Source: Leifsonia sp. Root112D2 (GTDB taxonomy: Bacteria > Actinomycetota > Actinomycetes > Actinomycetales > Microbacteriaceae). From it: 64,000 nucleotides of DNA. The position numbers and the translations under genes were made by a program. Of the stretch, positions 22,252-30,819 are shown one piece after another (position 1 is the stretch's first letter; each line of letters starts with the position of its first letter). The notes beneath the pieces were generated by a model that had not been told where the DNA came from, searched no databases, and was given only the letters and a program-made list of their open reading frames with translations. The DNA lies in assembly GCF_001424905.1 (NCBI RefSeq), contig NZ_LMCU01000001.1:1357480-1421479 (forward strand), given 5' to 3'.

Positions 22252-25200
22252 ATGCATCAGAAGTCCGCGCCCGTCTCGGCTGAGACCCGGCGCCACCCAC
22301 TCTTCAGGCTCAGTGCTATCGCCGCCATCGCGGCGGGGGCACTGGGCCTTTCCACTCTCGTGGCGGCGCCCGCGTTCGCGGCCGATGTCACGAACACCAT
22401 CGCCCAGGTGCAGGGCACCGGCGATGCGAGCCCTCTCGTCGGCAAGACCGTCACGGTCGAGGGTGTCGTCACCGCCGACCACACCGTGGGCGGCTACAAG
22501 GGCATCTACATTCAGACGCAGGGATCGGGAGGGGCCTCGGATGCCACGCCCGGGGCATCCGACGCCGTCTTCGTCTATCTGAACAACGCCACGACGGATG
22601 CCGCGATCGGCGACCTCGTGCGGGTCACCGGAGCGGTCAGCGAGTACTTCGGGCTCACGCAGATCACCGCATCGGCAGCCGGCGCGATCGAGATCGTCAC
22701 CGCCAAGGTGGGCGTTCCCGCAGCGACGCCGCTGCCCGACACCGTGCGCGGCACCGACCGCGAGCCGTTCGAGAGCATGCTCGTCGCGCCCACCGGCACC
22801 TACAAGCTGGCCTCGAGTCACCAGCTCTACAACTTCGGCACGCTCTGGCTCTCCGCCGGTGCGGACCCGCTGGTCAAGAGCACCGAGACCACGCGCCCCG
22901 GCGCCGACGCGAATGCGATAGCCGCCGCGAACCGGGCAGATCGCCTCTTCCTCGACGACGGCTACAGCATCCAGATCTCCAACAAGCTGCACACGGGAGA
23001 CCAGCCGTATTTCACGAAGAACACCGTCGTGCGCAACGGCGACACGGTCGACTTCCCCAAGAACCCGTACATCCTCTCCTACGGCTTCGACGACTGGCGG
23101 CTGCAGCCGACCGTGCCCATCGACGACGCGAGCTCGGCCGACTACAAGCCCACCTTCGAGGCGACGAACCCACGCCCGGATGCCGCGCCGAGCGTCGGCG
23201 GCGACTTCGCCGTGGCCTCCTTCAACGTGGAGAACTACTTCACCACGCTGCAGAGCGAGAACTCGCTCGCCCGCGGCGCGAAGACGGCCGCCCAATTCGC
23301 GATTCAGAAGTCGAAGACCGTCGCGGCCATCAACGCCCTCGGCGCGAACATCGTGACGCTCGAAGAGATCGAGAACGCCGTGCACTTCGGCCTGCCGGTG
23401 GACACCTCACTCGCCGACCTTGTCGACGGCCTCAACGCCGCCGCCGGTTCGGATGTCTGGGCCTACGTGCCCACCCCGGCCCCGTTGCGTGACGCGGTCG
23501 CCACCACCGACGTGATCATGACGGCGATCATCTACAAGAAGGCGGCGGTCACCCCCGTTGGCGACAGCAAGACCGTCATCGACGAGACCGTGTGGAGCAA
23601 CGCCCGCGAACCCATCGCGCAGACCTTCACCGACGGCGGCAAGACCCTCACGGTGGTCTCCAACCACTTCAAGTCCAAGGGCGGCGGAACCGGTGACGAG
23701 CCGGCCGACGGCCAGGGCTTCTTCAACGCCGACCGGGTGGCGCAGGCGAAGTCGGTGCTGGGCTTCGTCAGCCAGCTGAAGGCATCCAGCGGCAGTAATA
23801 ATGTGCTGCTGCTCGGCGACTTCAACGCCTACTCCAAGGAAGACCCGATCGACGTGTTCACCCAGGCCGGCATGGTCGACCTGGTGCCCGCGAAGACGAA
23901 GGGCCAGTACACCTACAGCTTCGACGGCGAAGTCGGCGACCTCGACCACGCCATAGCGACGCCCGAGTTGGCGAAGTCGGTCGCGGGCGCCGGGGTGTGG
24001 GACATCAACGCACCCGAGTGGTCCGATCGCGGCTACGCCTTCGGTGCGGCCGAGGCCGGCACGCCGTTCCGCGCCAGCGACCACAACCCGATCAAGATCG
24101 GTATCACCGAGAAGGATGCCCCCGTCGCCATCGACGTGCTGTCGATCAACGACTTCCACGGGCGTCTCGAGGCGGGCGGGGCATCCGGCGGTGCAGCGGT
24201 GCTCGCGGGCGCCGTCGACAAATACCGTGCAGCCAACCCGAACACGCTGTTCGTGTCGGCCGGCGACAACATCGGCGCCTCCACCTTCACCTCATTCATT
24301 CAGCAGGACAAGCCCACGCTCGACGCGCTGAATGCCATGAAGCTCGACGTGACGGCGCTCGGCAACCACGAGTTCGATAAGGGCGTGAGTGACATCAAGG
24401 ATCGCGTCATTCCCGACTCGACGTTCCCGTACCTGGCTGCCAACGTCTTCGACAAGGCGACGGGCAAGCCCGAGTTCGACCAGTATTTCGTCAAGACGGT
24501 CGACGGCGTGCGCATCGGCTTCATCGGCGCCGTCACCAACCAGCTGCCGTCACTTGTGACGCCTGCAGGAATCGCGAACGTCGACATCAAGGACGTCACG
24601 GCCTCGGTCAACACGGTCGCCGATCAGCTACGCGACGGCGACCCGGCGAACGGCGAAGCGGATGTGACGATGCTGCTCGTGCACGACGGCGCGGCAACCC
24701 CGGCGCTCACCGACTCCACCGGCGACTCCGAGTTCGGCGACATCGTGAACGGTGTCGACGCCAATGTGGATGCCATCATCTCGGCACACACGCACCAGCT
24801 GTACAACCACGAGATCGCCATTCCGGGAACGGACCGCACCCGGCCCGTTCTGCAGTCGGCCAAGTACGGCGAGGATTTCGGTCACACGAGCCTCACGGTC
24901 GACCCGCAGACGAAGAAGCTGCTCACCATTAAGAGCGAGGTGCTGCCGCTGAACGACGCGAGTGGCAAGGCGCTGTACCCGGCCGATGCGGCCGTGGCGC
25001 AGATCGTGACCGACGCGGTTGCCGTGGCGAAGGTGGAGGGTGCCAAGAAGGTCGGCGACATCACGGCCGACTTCAACCGGGCCCGGCAGAGCGACGGCTC
25101 GGAGAACCGGGGCGGCGAGTCCACCCTGGGCAACTTCGTGGCCGATGTGCAGCTGTGGGCCGCCAAAGACAAGGGCGCAGAGATCGCGTTCATGAACCCC

Positions 25201-26286
25201 GGCGGCCTGCGTGCCGACCTGCCGTACGCATCCAGCGGTGCGGGAGACCCTGACGGCAACGTGACGTACCAGGAGGCGGCGGGCATCCAGCCGTTCGCCA
25301 ACACCCTGGTCACCGAGACGCTGACCGGGGCGCAAATCAAGCAGGTGCTCGAGGAGCAGTGGCAGCCCGCCGGATCGAGCCGGCCGTTCCTCAAGCTGGG
25401 CGCATCCGCTTCGCTGACGTACACGTATGACCCGAGTGCGGCTGCCGGATCGCACATCACGCACGTGTATCTGAACGGTAAAGAGGTCGCCGACGGCGAC
25501 AGCCACACCGTGGTGGTCAACTCGTTCCTGGCTTCGGGCGGCGACAACTTCGCCACCCTGGGCAAGGGATCGGGCCAGGCCGACACCGGCAAGGTCGACC
25601 TGCAGGCGATGGTCGACTACTTCGTGGCGAACCCGACGGCCAGCCCCGACTACGCGCAGCGCGCGGTCGGTGTGAAACTGTCGGCCCCGGCTGACGGCAA
25701 AGCCTATGCCGCCGGCGAGAAGGTGACGGCGTCGCTCTCCTCACTGTTGTTCAGCGCCGGGGAGCCGGCCGCCACCTCGGTCGAGCTGAAGATCGGCGAC
25801 ACGGTCGTCGGCTCGGGCACCATCGACCCGGCTATCGTCGACACGACCGACGAGGTGGGGCGCGCGAGCGTCGAGGCCACGATTCCCGCCGGGCTCACGG
25901 GCGCGCAGCAGCTGACAATTGCGGTTGCCGGCACGGGCACGTCGATCGCAGTGCCGATCACGATTGCGGATGCGACGCCTCCGGTCGAGAAGGCCGCCAG
26001 CGTCACCGTGGGCCTGCCGAGCAAGCTGTTCGCCAACCACAACTCGACGCTGCACTACACGGTGAACGTCTTCGCCGCGAAGGGCGCGACGGCCACGGGA
26101 ACTGTCACCATCTTCGACGGTAAGAAGGCCATCGCCACGGTGAACCTGACCGCGAAAGACAAGGGTCACGCCAAGGTGAAGCTGCCGAAGCTCTCGCGCG
26201 GGGTGCACGTGCTGAGCGCGAGCTACGCGGGCAGCAACACCGTGAAGTCATCGAAGGCGCTGCCGCTGCCGGTCGTGCTCTGGTAG
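22252..26286 (+). CDS. Secreted ExeM/NucH-type nuclease fused to UshA-type 5'-nucleotidase
   Basis: This 1344-residue secreted protein starts at ATG 22252 behind AAGGAG. A signal peptide ends near AFA-AD (about 43). Residues about 45-180 are an OB-like nuclease-associated domain. About 318-615 is an endonuclease/exonuclease/phosphatase domain (ASFNVENYFTTL, VSNHFKSKGG, LLLGDFNAYS, SDHNPI). About 628-900 is a metallophosphatase with INDFHGRL, GNHEFDKG and HTHQ, followed by the 5'-nucleotidase C-terminal domain (RGGESTLGNFVAD, NPGGLRADL, ASGGDNF). The end (about 1235-1344) is an Ig-like repeat. It would cut extracellular DNA to nucleotides and release phosphate and nucleosides. No sortase signal or C-terminal anchor is seen, so it is probably released or bound through the Ig domain. 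Confidence 0.92.
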   Translation: MHQKSAPVSAETRRHPLFRLSAIAAIAAGALGLSTLVAAPAFAADVTNTIAQVQGTGDASPLVGKTVTVEGVVTADHTVGGYKGIYIQTQGSGGASDATPGASDAVFVYLNNATTDAAIGDLVRVTGAVSEYFGLTQITASAAGAIEIVTAKVGVPAATPLPDTVRGTDREPFESMLVAPTGTYKLASSHQLYNFGTLWLSAGADPLVKSTETTRPGADANAIAAANRADRLFLDDGYSIQISNKLHTGDQPYFTKNTVVRNGDTVDFPKNPYILSYGFDDWRLQPTVPIDDASSADYKPTFEATNPRPDAAPSVGGDFAVASFNVENYFTTLQSENSLARGAKTAAQFAIQKSKTVAAINALGANIVTLEEIENAVHFGLPVDTSLADLVDGLNAAAGSDVWAYVPTPAPLRDAVATTDVIMTAIIYKKAAVTPVGDSKTVIDETVWSNAREPIAQTFTDGGKTLTVVSNHFKSKGGGTGDEPADGQGFFNADRVAQAKSVLGFVSQLKASSGSNNVLLLGDFNAYSKEDPIDVFTQAGMVDLVPAKTKGQYTYSFDGEVGDLDHAIATPELAKSVAGAGVWDINAPEWSDRGYAFGAAEAGTPFRASDHNPIKIGITEKDAPVAIDVLSINDFHGRLEAGGASGGAAVLAGAVDKYRAANPNTLFVSAGDNIGASTFTSFIQQDKPTLDALNAMKLDVTALGNHEFDKGVSDIKDRVIPDSTFPYLAANVFDKATGKPEFDQYFVKTVDGVRIGFIGAVTNQLPSLVTPAGIANVDIKDVTASVNTVADQLRDGDPANGEADVTMLLVHDGAATPALTDSTGDSEFGDIVNGVDANVDAIISAHTHQLYNHEIAIPGTDRTRPVLQSAKYGEDFGHTSLTVDPQTKKLLTIKSEVLPLNDASGKALYPADAAVAQIVTDAVAVAKVEGAKKVGDITADFNRARQSDGSENRGGESTLGNFVADVQLWAAKDKGAEIAFMNPGGLRADLPYASSGAGDPDGNVTYQEAAGIQPFANTLVTETLTGAQIKQVLEEQWQPAGSSRPFLKLGASASLTYTYDPSAAAGSHITHVYLNGKEVADGDSHTVVVNSFLASGGDNFATLGKGSGQADTGKVDLQAMVDYFVANPTASPDYAQRAVGVKLSAPADGKAYAAGEKVTASLSSLLFSAGEPAATSVELKIGDTVVGSGTIDPAIVDTTDEVGRASVEATIPAGLTGAQQLTIAVAGTGTSIAVPITIADATPPVEKAASVTVGLPSKLFANHNSTLHYTVNVFAAKGATATGTVTIFDGKKAIATVNLTAKDKGHAKVKLPKLSRGVHVLSASYAGSNTVKSSKALPLPVVLW

Positions 26287-26297
26287 CTCGTCACGCC

Positions 26298-26387
26298 GGT
26301 TGAGGAGAGGTCGAGGAACGAGGCCTCGTCTCGAAACCTACCCGCGCGGCAGGTTTCGAGACGCTCGTTCCTCGCTCCTCAACCAGC
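26298..26387. repeat. GGTTGAGG palindromic repeat between nuclease and CopD genes
   Basis: Left arm GGTTGAGGAG...CTCGAAACC (26298-26338) is mirrored by GGTTTCGAGACG...CTCCTCAACCAGC (26352-26387). On the minus strand its end supplies the last codons and the TGA stop of the CopD gene. Such repeats are common in Microbacteriaceae genomes as I recall. Confidence 0.85.
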
Positions 26388-28427
26388 GGACTCTTCCCGG
26401 TCGGCCATCTTCTGCAGGCGGGCGTTGTACGCGGTGAGGTCGGCATCACCGTCGCGGTCGGCTTGGCGGTCGAGCCGTTTGGCGGTGCGCTCGTCTGACT
26501 TCATCCAGCGGTAGGCCACGCCCAGCGCCACGAGCACCATGGGTATCTCGCTGGCGCCCCAGGCTATGCCGCCACCGGCATGTTGATCGGCCAGCAGCGC
26601 CGCGACGTTGGTCTGCCCGAGTGCGCGCCACCAGTCGAGGGCCAGCACGTCGCTGCTCTCCATGAGCGCCACCCCGAAGAAGGCGTGAAAGGCGAGCGTG
26701 GCCAGCAGCGTGATGAGCAGCATCGGATACGACGGCCGCTTCGGCCCCGGATCCACCCCGATGAACACCCAGAAGAACAGGTAACCCGACGCCAAAAAGT
26801 GGAACATCATGAACACGTGGCCCACGTGGTCCTGCTCGGCCCACTGGAACGCTGGCGAGTAGTAGAAGGCGATGAGGCTGCCCGCGAAGATGATGCCAGC
26901 GACGGCCGGCCGCGCAAGAAACGCGAGAAAGCGCGAATGCGTGAGCAGCAGCATCCATTCACGGATGCCCCTGCTGCCGTCGTGCCTGGTCGGCAGCGTG
27001 CGCAGCGCCAGCAGAATCGGCCCGCCGAGCACCAGCAACGGCGGGGCGAACATCATCAAGCCCATGTGCTGAACCATGTGGCTGGAGAAATGGATGAGCC
27101 CGTAGACGAAGGCGCCGCCGCTGGTCACCCAGACCAGCACAACGCATCCGGCAAGCCAGGCGATCACGCGGTAGATCGGCCAGCGGTCGCCGCGCCGTCG
27201 CAGAATGATGACGGATGCCACGTACCAGGCTGCCATCACGACGATGAGGCCCAGCCACATCCAGTCCCAGTGGAATGTCGTGAACATGCGCGCGAAATTC
27301 ACGGGCGGCGGATACGTGAAGCCAAGCAGGCCGTCGCGCGCGAAATTGCCCGTCAGTGGCGCCTGCGAAACCGGGGGAGGACTCTTGGCCAACCCCACCG
27401 AGATGCCGATGGCGAGGGCCATGAAGACCACCTCGGCGGTGGCGAAGCGCAGGAACAGCCTGCGATTCATCGGGTCGGCACGCAAAGAAGGAATGATGCG
27501 TTTGCGCTGGAAAGCGCCGAACAGCCCGAGCACGATCAGAATGGATGCCTTCGCCACGATGAGCAGGCCGTACGGCGCAAGCAGATCGGCGAAGGTGCCC
27601 AGTCGCAGCGCCGAGTTGACGATGCCGGAGAAGGCCACGGCTCCGAACGCCCAGGCGGCGAGAGCCGAATAGCGTGCGACGGCGGTGCCGAAGCCTTTGT
27701 TGATGGTGCGCCGCAGCACCAGGATGCCGGCGAGCCCGCCGACCCACACGGTCACGCCCACGAGATGGATGGCCAGGCTGTTCACCGCGTTGTCGTGCTC
27801 GAGCGAGCCCGCCGCGTGCCCCGAGAGGGCAAGCGGCAGCAGCGCGAAGAGCGCGAAGCCTGCGGCGAAACCGACGGTGGTGAGCCGGCGGGCGACGAGC
27901 GCGATAATCACGGCGACCAGAATGCACAGGGCCGAGACCACGAGCGACTGACCGAGCGCCACGTTGATCAGAAACGTGCGGAAGGTGCTGGCGAACAGCG
28001 GGTCGCCGACCGGCACGCCCGAGATCTGGATGCCGCTGAGAATGATCACGATGACCGCGGCGACGAACCACACGATGCCGGCGATTGCCGCCCAGCGCAC
28101 AGCCTTCCACTGGGAATGGCCTACCTCGCCGTGCCGCTTCGTCTGGCCCGGCAGCACCGTGGCGGCGAGCACGAGCAGGCCCACCGTCGCGGCGGCCGCG
28201 ATGTCGTGAATGGTGCGCACGATCGGCAGCCCGTAGGTCACCAGATCGCCCGGGTTGTACAGCGCCGTTCCCGTCGAGAACGCGCCCGTGAAGGCCATGC
28301 CCAGCAGGGTGAGCGCAACCGCCGCAGGCACACACAGCGCGAACACGAGCGTGATGACGCTCAGCTGTGGCATGCGAAACTCGGGCGGCGTGGTCTGCGT
28401 CGTCTCGACCTCGTCTGTTATCGCCAT
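26379..28427 (-). CDS. CopD copper-uptake domain fused to CtaG-type cytochrome oxidase assembly domain
   Basis: The 682-residue membrane protein has an N-terminal CopD part (about 20-350, around 9 helices, with HLVGVTVWVGGLAGILVLRR) and a C-terminal caa3_CtaG part (about 390-640, around 7 helices) rich in His and Met: HFSSHMVQHMGLMMFAPPLL, HVGHVFMMFHFLASG. CopD is thought to move copper across the membrane; CtaG helps insert it into cytochrome oxidase. ATG 28427 follows GAGGA and begins one base after the CopC stop. The last residues (ESAG and stop) lie in a palindromic repeat. Confidence 0.92.
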   Translation of the reverse strand: MAITDEVETTQTTPPEFRMPQLSVITLVFALCVPAAVALTLLGMAFTGAFSTGTALYNPGDLVTYGLPIVRTIHDIAAAATVGLLVLAATVLPGQTKRHGEVGHSQWKAVRWAAIAGIVWFVAAVIVIILSGIQISGVPVGDPLFASTFRTFLINVALGQSLVVSALCILVAVIIALVARRLTTVGFAAGFALFALLPLALSGHAAGSLEHDNAVNSLAIHLVGVTVWVGGLAGILVLRRTINKGFGTAVARYSALAAWAFGAVAFSGIVNSALRLGTFADLLAPYGLLIVAKASILIVLGLFGAFQRKRIIPSLRADPMNRRLFLRFATAEVVFMALAIGISVGLAKSPPPVSQAPLTGNFARDGLLGFTYPPPVNFARMFTTFHWDWMWLGLIVVMAAWYVASVIILRRRGDRWPIYRVIAWLAGCVVLVWVTSGGAFVYGLIHFSSHMVQHMGLMMFAPPLLVLGGPILLALRTLPTRHDGSRGIREWMLLLTHSRFLAFLARPAVAGIIFAGSLIAFYYSPAFQWAEQDHVGHVFMMFHFLASGYLFFWVFIGVDPGPKRPSYPMLLITLLATLAFHAFFGVALMESSDVLALDWWRALGQTNVAALLADQHAGGGIAWGASEIPMVLVALGVAYRWMKSDERTAKRLDRQADRDGDADLTAYNARLQKMADREESAG

Positions 28428-28428
28428 G

Positions 28429-29109
28429 TCATTCCTCATCCGGATGCCACGGCCGGGCATCCTTCGGTCGCCGCCGGGCCGTCACCAGCACGACCACGAT
28501 CGCTATCACGGCGAGAGCGACGATGCCTCCGGCAATGCCGACGACGATTCCGAGGTTGCCGTCATTCGCCGTCGTTCCCGATGCCGGCGCGGCGGTGGCC
28601 TTCGAGGTTCCGGATGCGCCCGCCCCGCACGCGGGTCGGCTCGCGCTGCCCTTCGCCTCGGCAGTTCCGGCCGGAGGCTCATAGCTGAACTGGAGGGACT
28701 TCGAGCTCTGGCTCGAAACGGTGTGACCGTCCGCAGACACGATCTGCCACTCGACCGTATATGTTCCCGGTGCGCCGAGCGCGACGGGCACGGTGACAAC
28801 GCGACCCTCCGTGCTGGCGCAGGCGGTCTCGAAGTGCCGGGCCGCGGCATCCGGACCGGTGACCTGCACGATGGAGGAGGTGCCGTTGCCCGACAGGTCG
28901 AGCACGATGTCGTCGAAGGTGAGCGACACGCTGTGCAGCGGCGTGCTCACGGTGCTGCCGGCCGCGGGCGAGCTGTCGACGAGGTAGTCGTGCGCCGAGG
29001 CGGCGGATGCCGGGGCCAGCGCGAGCGCACCGGCGAACGCCAGCGCGGCGAGGCTCGCGAGAAGCCTGCCGCGTGTGGCGTGGCGAGCGGTTGGGGCTGG
29101 CCCCGACAC
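28429..29109 (-). CDS. CopC-domain copper-binding protein, membrane anchored
   Basis: The 226-residue protein has a signal peptide ending ASA-HDYLVDSSPAAGSTV, so the mature chain starts with the His that is a CopC copper ligand. The second conserved part is VEWQIVSADGHTVSS, with the other His. A Thr/Ala-rich linker leads to one C-terminal helix (about 190-212) and a basic tail, so it is anchored with the copper site outside. GTG 29109 lies 2 bases after the YcnI stop. Confidence 0.9.
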   Translation of the reverse strand: MSGPAPTARHATRGRLLASLAALAFAGALALAPASAASAHDYLVDSSPAAGSTVSTPLHSVSLTFDDIVLDLSGNGTSSIVQVTGPDAAARHFETACASTEGRVVTVPVALGAPGTYTVEWQIVSADGHTVSSQSSKSLQFSYEPPAGTAEAKGSASRPACGAGASGTSKATAAPASGTTANDGNLGIVVGIAGGIVALAVIAIVVVLVTARRRPKDARPWHPDEE

Positions 29110-29111
29110 GG

Positions 29112-29918
29112 CTACTTGCCTTCCGGGTTGCGCGGCGCCGTGGATGCCGCGGAGGCTCCGGATGCGCGTCGACGCGTGAGCGCGAATACCGCGACGACGA
29201 GGGCAATCGCGCCGAGCGCGATCCCGCCGATGCCGAGCCCGATCGCGACGCCATCGGTGGCCGAGGTTGCCGACGTGGCCGACATGCCCGACGTGCCTGA
29301 GGTGCCCGGCGTAGCCGTCACGCTCGGCGCCGTGCTCGCCCCGCCCGACGCATCCGCGCTCGGCGGCGTGTCATTGATGTACAGCGTCGGTGCCGGGTGC
29401 TCCGGCTCCTTACCCGAGGCGGGCGTCTTCTGGTCCCAGTCCACGACGGTTCCGTCGGAGTACGTCTGGTGCGCGGGCAGCAGGACGCTTCCCGTGTCGG
29501 GAACCGGACCGGCCGAGATAGTGAACTGCTGGAACTGCGATGGGGCGATCTGCACGCCCTTCTCGGCGGTCCAGATCACCTTCGTCGCGGCCTCCGTGAT
29601 GGTCGCGGTCGCCGTCTTCACCGGCTTGGCGAGTTTCTCGGTGACCACCTGGGTGCTCCAGCCCGGTACCGGCTGGTACGAAACCGAGCTGAACGGGGTG
29701 TCCGTCGGCAGGTCCACCTCGAGCTTCACGGTGCCGGCGGTTGCTGACTCGGTCGGCACCTTGAAGGTGAGGGTGGCGTAGCTGCCGGCCGCGGCCGCAT
29801 CGGGATTGACCCGAACGTGGGCGCTCGCGGCGAGCGGGGCGGCCAGGGCGAGCGCGGTGGCGGCGCCGAGGGCGACGGCCGCGCGGGCGATGGTTGTCTT
29901 GCGCATAGTGATATACAT
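29112..29918 (-). CDS. YcnI-like (DUF1775) copper-associated membrane protein
   Basis: The 268-residue protein has a signal peptide ending ASA-HVRVNPDAAAAGSYATL; the exposed N-terminal His begins the YcnI fold, in which it binds copper together with a conserved acidic residue. VPGWSTQVVTEKL and the Trp-containing VIWTAEKGVQIAPSQFQQF are family segments. A Ser/Thr/Ala-rich linker is followed by one helix (about 228-250) and a basic end. ATG 29918 follows AGGAAG closely; ATG 29906 is the alternative. First of three overlapping copper genes. Confidence 0.88.
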   Translation of the reverse strand: MYITMRKTTIARAAVALGAATALALAAPLAASAHVRVNPDAAAAGSYATLTFKVPTESATAGTVKLEVDLPTDTPFSSVSYQPVPGWSTQVVTEKLAKPVKTATATITEAATKVIWTAEKGVQIAPSQFQQFTISAGPVPDTGSVLLPAHQTYSDGTVVDWDQKTPASGKEPEHPAPTLYINDTPPSADASGGASTAPSVTATPGTSGTSGMSATSATSATDGVAIGLGIGGIALGAIALVVAVFALTRRRASGASAASTAPRNPEGK

Positions 29919-30036
29919 TCTTCCTTCCCGTAGCGGGCGCATGGCGCGCGCTACGGGTACGTGGATGTGCGGCCGCGAGCGGTGCTCGAAGCCGAAATTG
30001 TTGGTCCGGCTCCTGAAACTGCTGCAGGGCCGACGA

Positions 30037-30660
30037 TCAGGCGAAGGCGAGCCGCGTGGGCGGGCCGCGGTGGCGCATCCGCCCGATGAGCACGGCTGCG
30101 TCGCGCAGCGGAATGAGACGAACAACGACGGGGGAGCCGAGGGCTACATCGAGCGGCACGGGTGCGACGGATGCCACGAATCGGGTCACCTGCACCCGGG
30201 CACGTTCGCGCAAGCCCCAGAACGCGCGCTCGCCGTAGCGCAGCATGAGCACGGTGAGAAGCGCGGCGGTGGCGTGACCCAGCCACATCGTGGAATCGGA
30301 GGCGAACAGGCTGTGCTGGTGCGCATCCGCGGTGCCGCCTGCGGTCAGGGCCGAGATGTCGATGTGGGTGACGTGGTGTGCGTGCGCGGCCGTTCCGATG
30401 ATCACCGGGCCGGAGCCGCCGAGGCCGAAGAGCGCGTGGAACAGAAACTGGCTGAGGGCGACCGACACCGTCAGCCGCCACAGTGAGAGGGACTTTCCCG
30501 CGAGAAGAATGCAGGCCATCGCCGAGAAGGAGAGGGCTATCGCGAGGCCGACCATTCCGGGCGTCTCGCCGCCGGATGCCACGTGGAACAGCGCCGCCAC
30601 GAAGGTCGCGAATGCGGCCGCGAGCCACCCACGGGCGAAGCGCGCCCAGCGAGTGCCCAT
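30037..30660 (-). CDS. Membrane protein of the copper operon, unknown function
   Basis: I do not recognise a named family. The 207-residue protein has about five hydrophobic segments and two His-rich exposed stretches, AAHAHHVTHID (about 92-102) and TADAHQHS (about 110-117), which could bind copper. The C-terminal 60 residues are cytoplasmic and basic. It lies 118 bases upstream of the YcnI gene on the same strand, so it is probably the first gene of the copper operon and may take part in copper capture. Confidence 0.75.
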   Translation of the reverse strand: MGTRWARFARGWLAAAFATFVAALFHVASGGETPGMVGLAIALSFSAMACILLAGKSLSLWRLTVSVALSQFLFHALFGLGGSGPVIIGTAAHAHHVTHIDISALTAGGTADAHQHSLFASDSTMWLGHATAALLTVLMLRYGERAFWGLRERARVQVTRFVASVAPVPLDVALGSPVVVRLIPLRDAAVLIGRMRHRGPPTRLAFA

Positions 30661-30804
30661 GATGCTCCCTGCGGATGTCTCTGCTGATGTCAGCGGTACG
30701 CCTCCAGCCTACGCGGTGCGCCGCCGTCGGCAGTCGCGCCTTATCCACAGGCCGGGCTCTCCACAGCGCGGCGGCCGGCGGGCTGAACCGTCAGGGGCGG
30801 CGGC

Positions 30805-30819
30805 TACCATTGCCGGGTG
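30805..30819 (+). promoter_or_regulatory. -10 box and leaderless start of recQ
   Basis: TACCAT (30805-30810) lies 6 bases before the GTG start at 30817, and no ribosome-binding site is present. The recQ message would therefore begin at or next to its start codon. Confidence 0.5.

Noticed and set aside
26580..28688. Plus-strand open frame of 702 codons opposite CopD
   Set aside because: Its product is charged low complexity (His, Gln, Arg, Glu), and the minus strand encodes a well-formed membrane protein.
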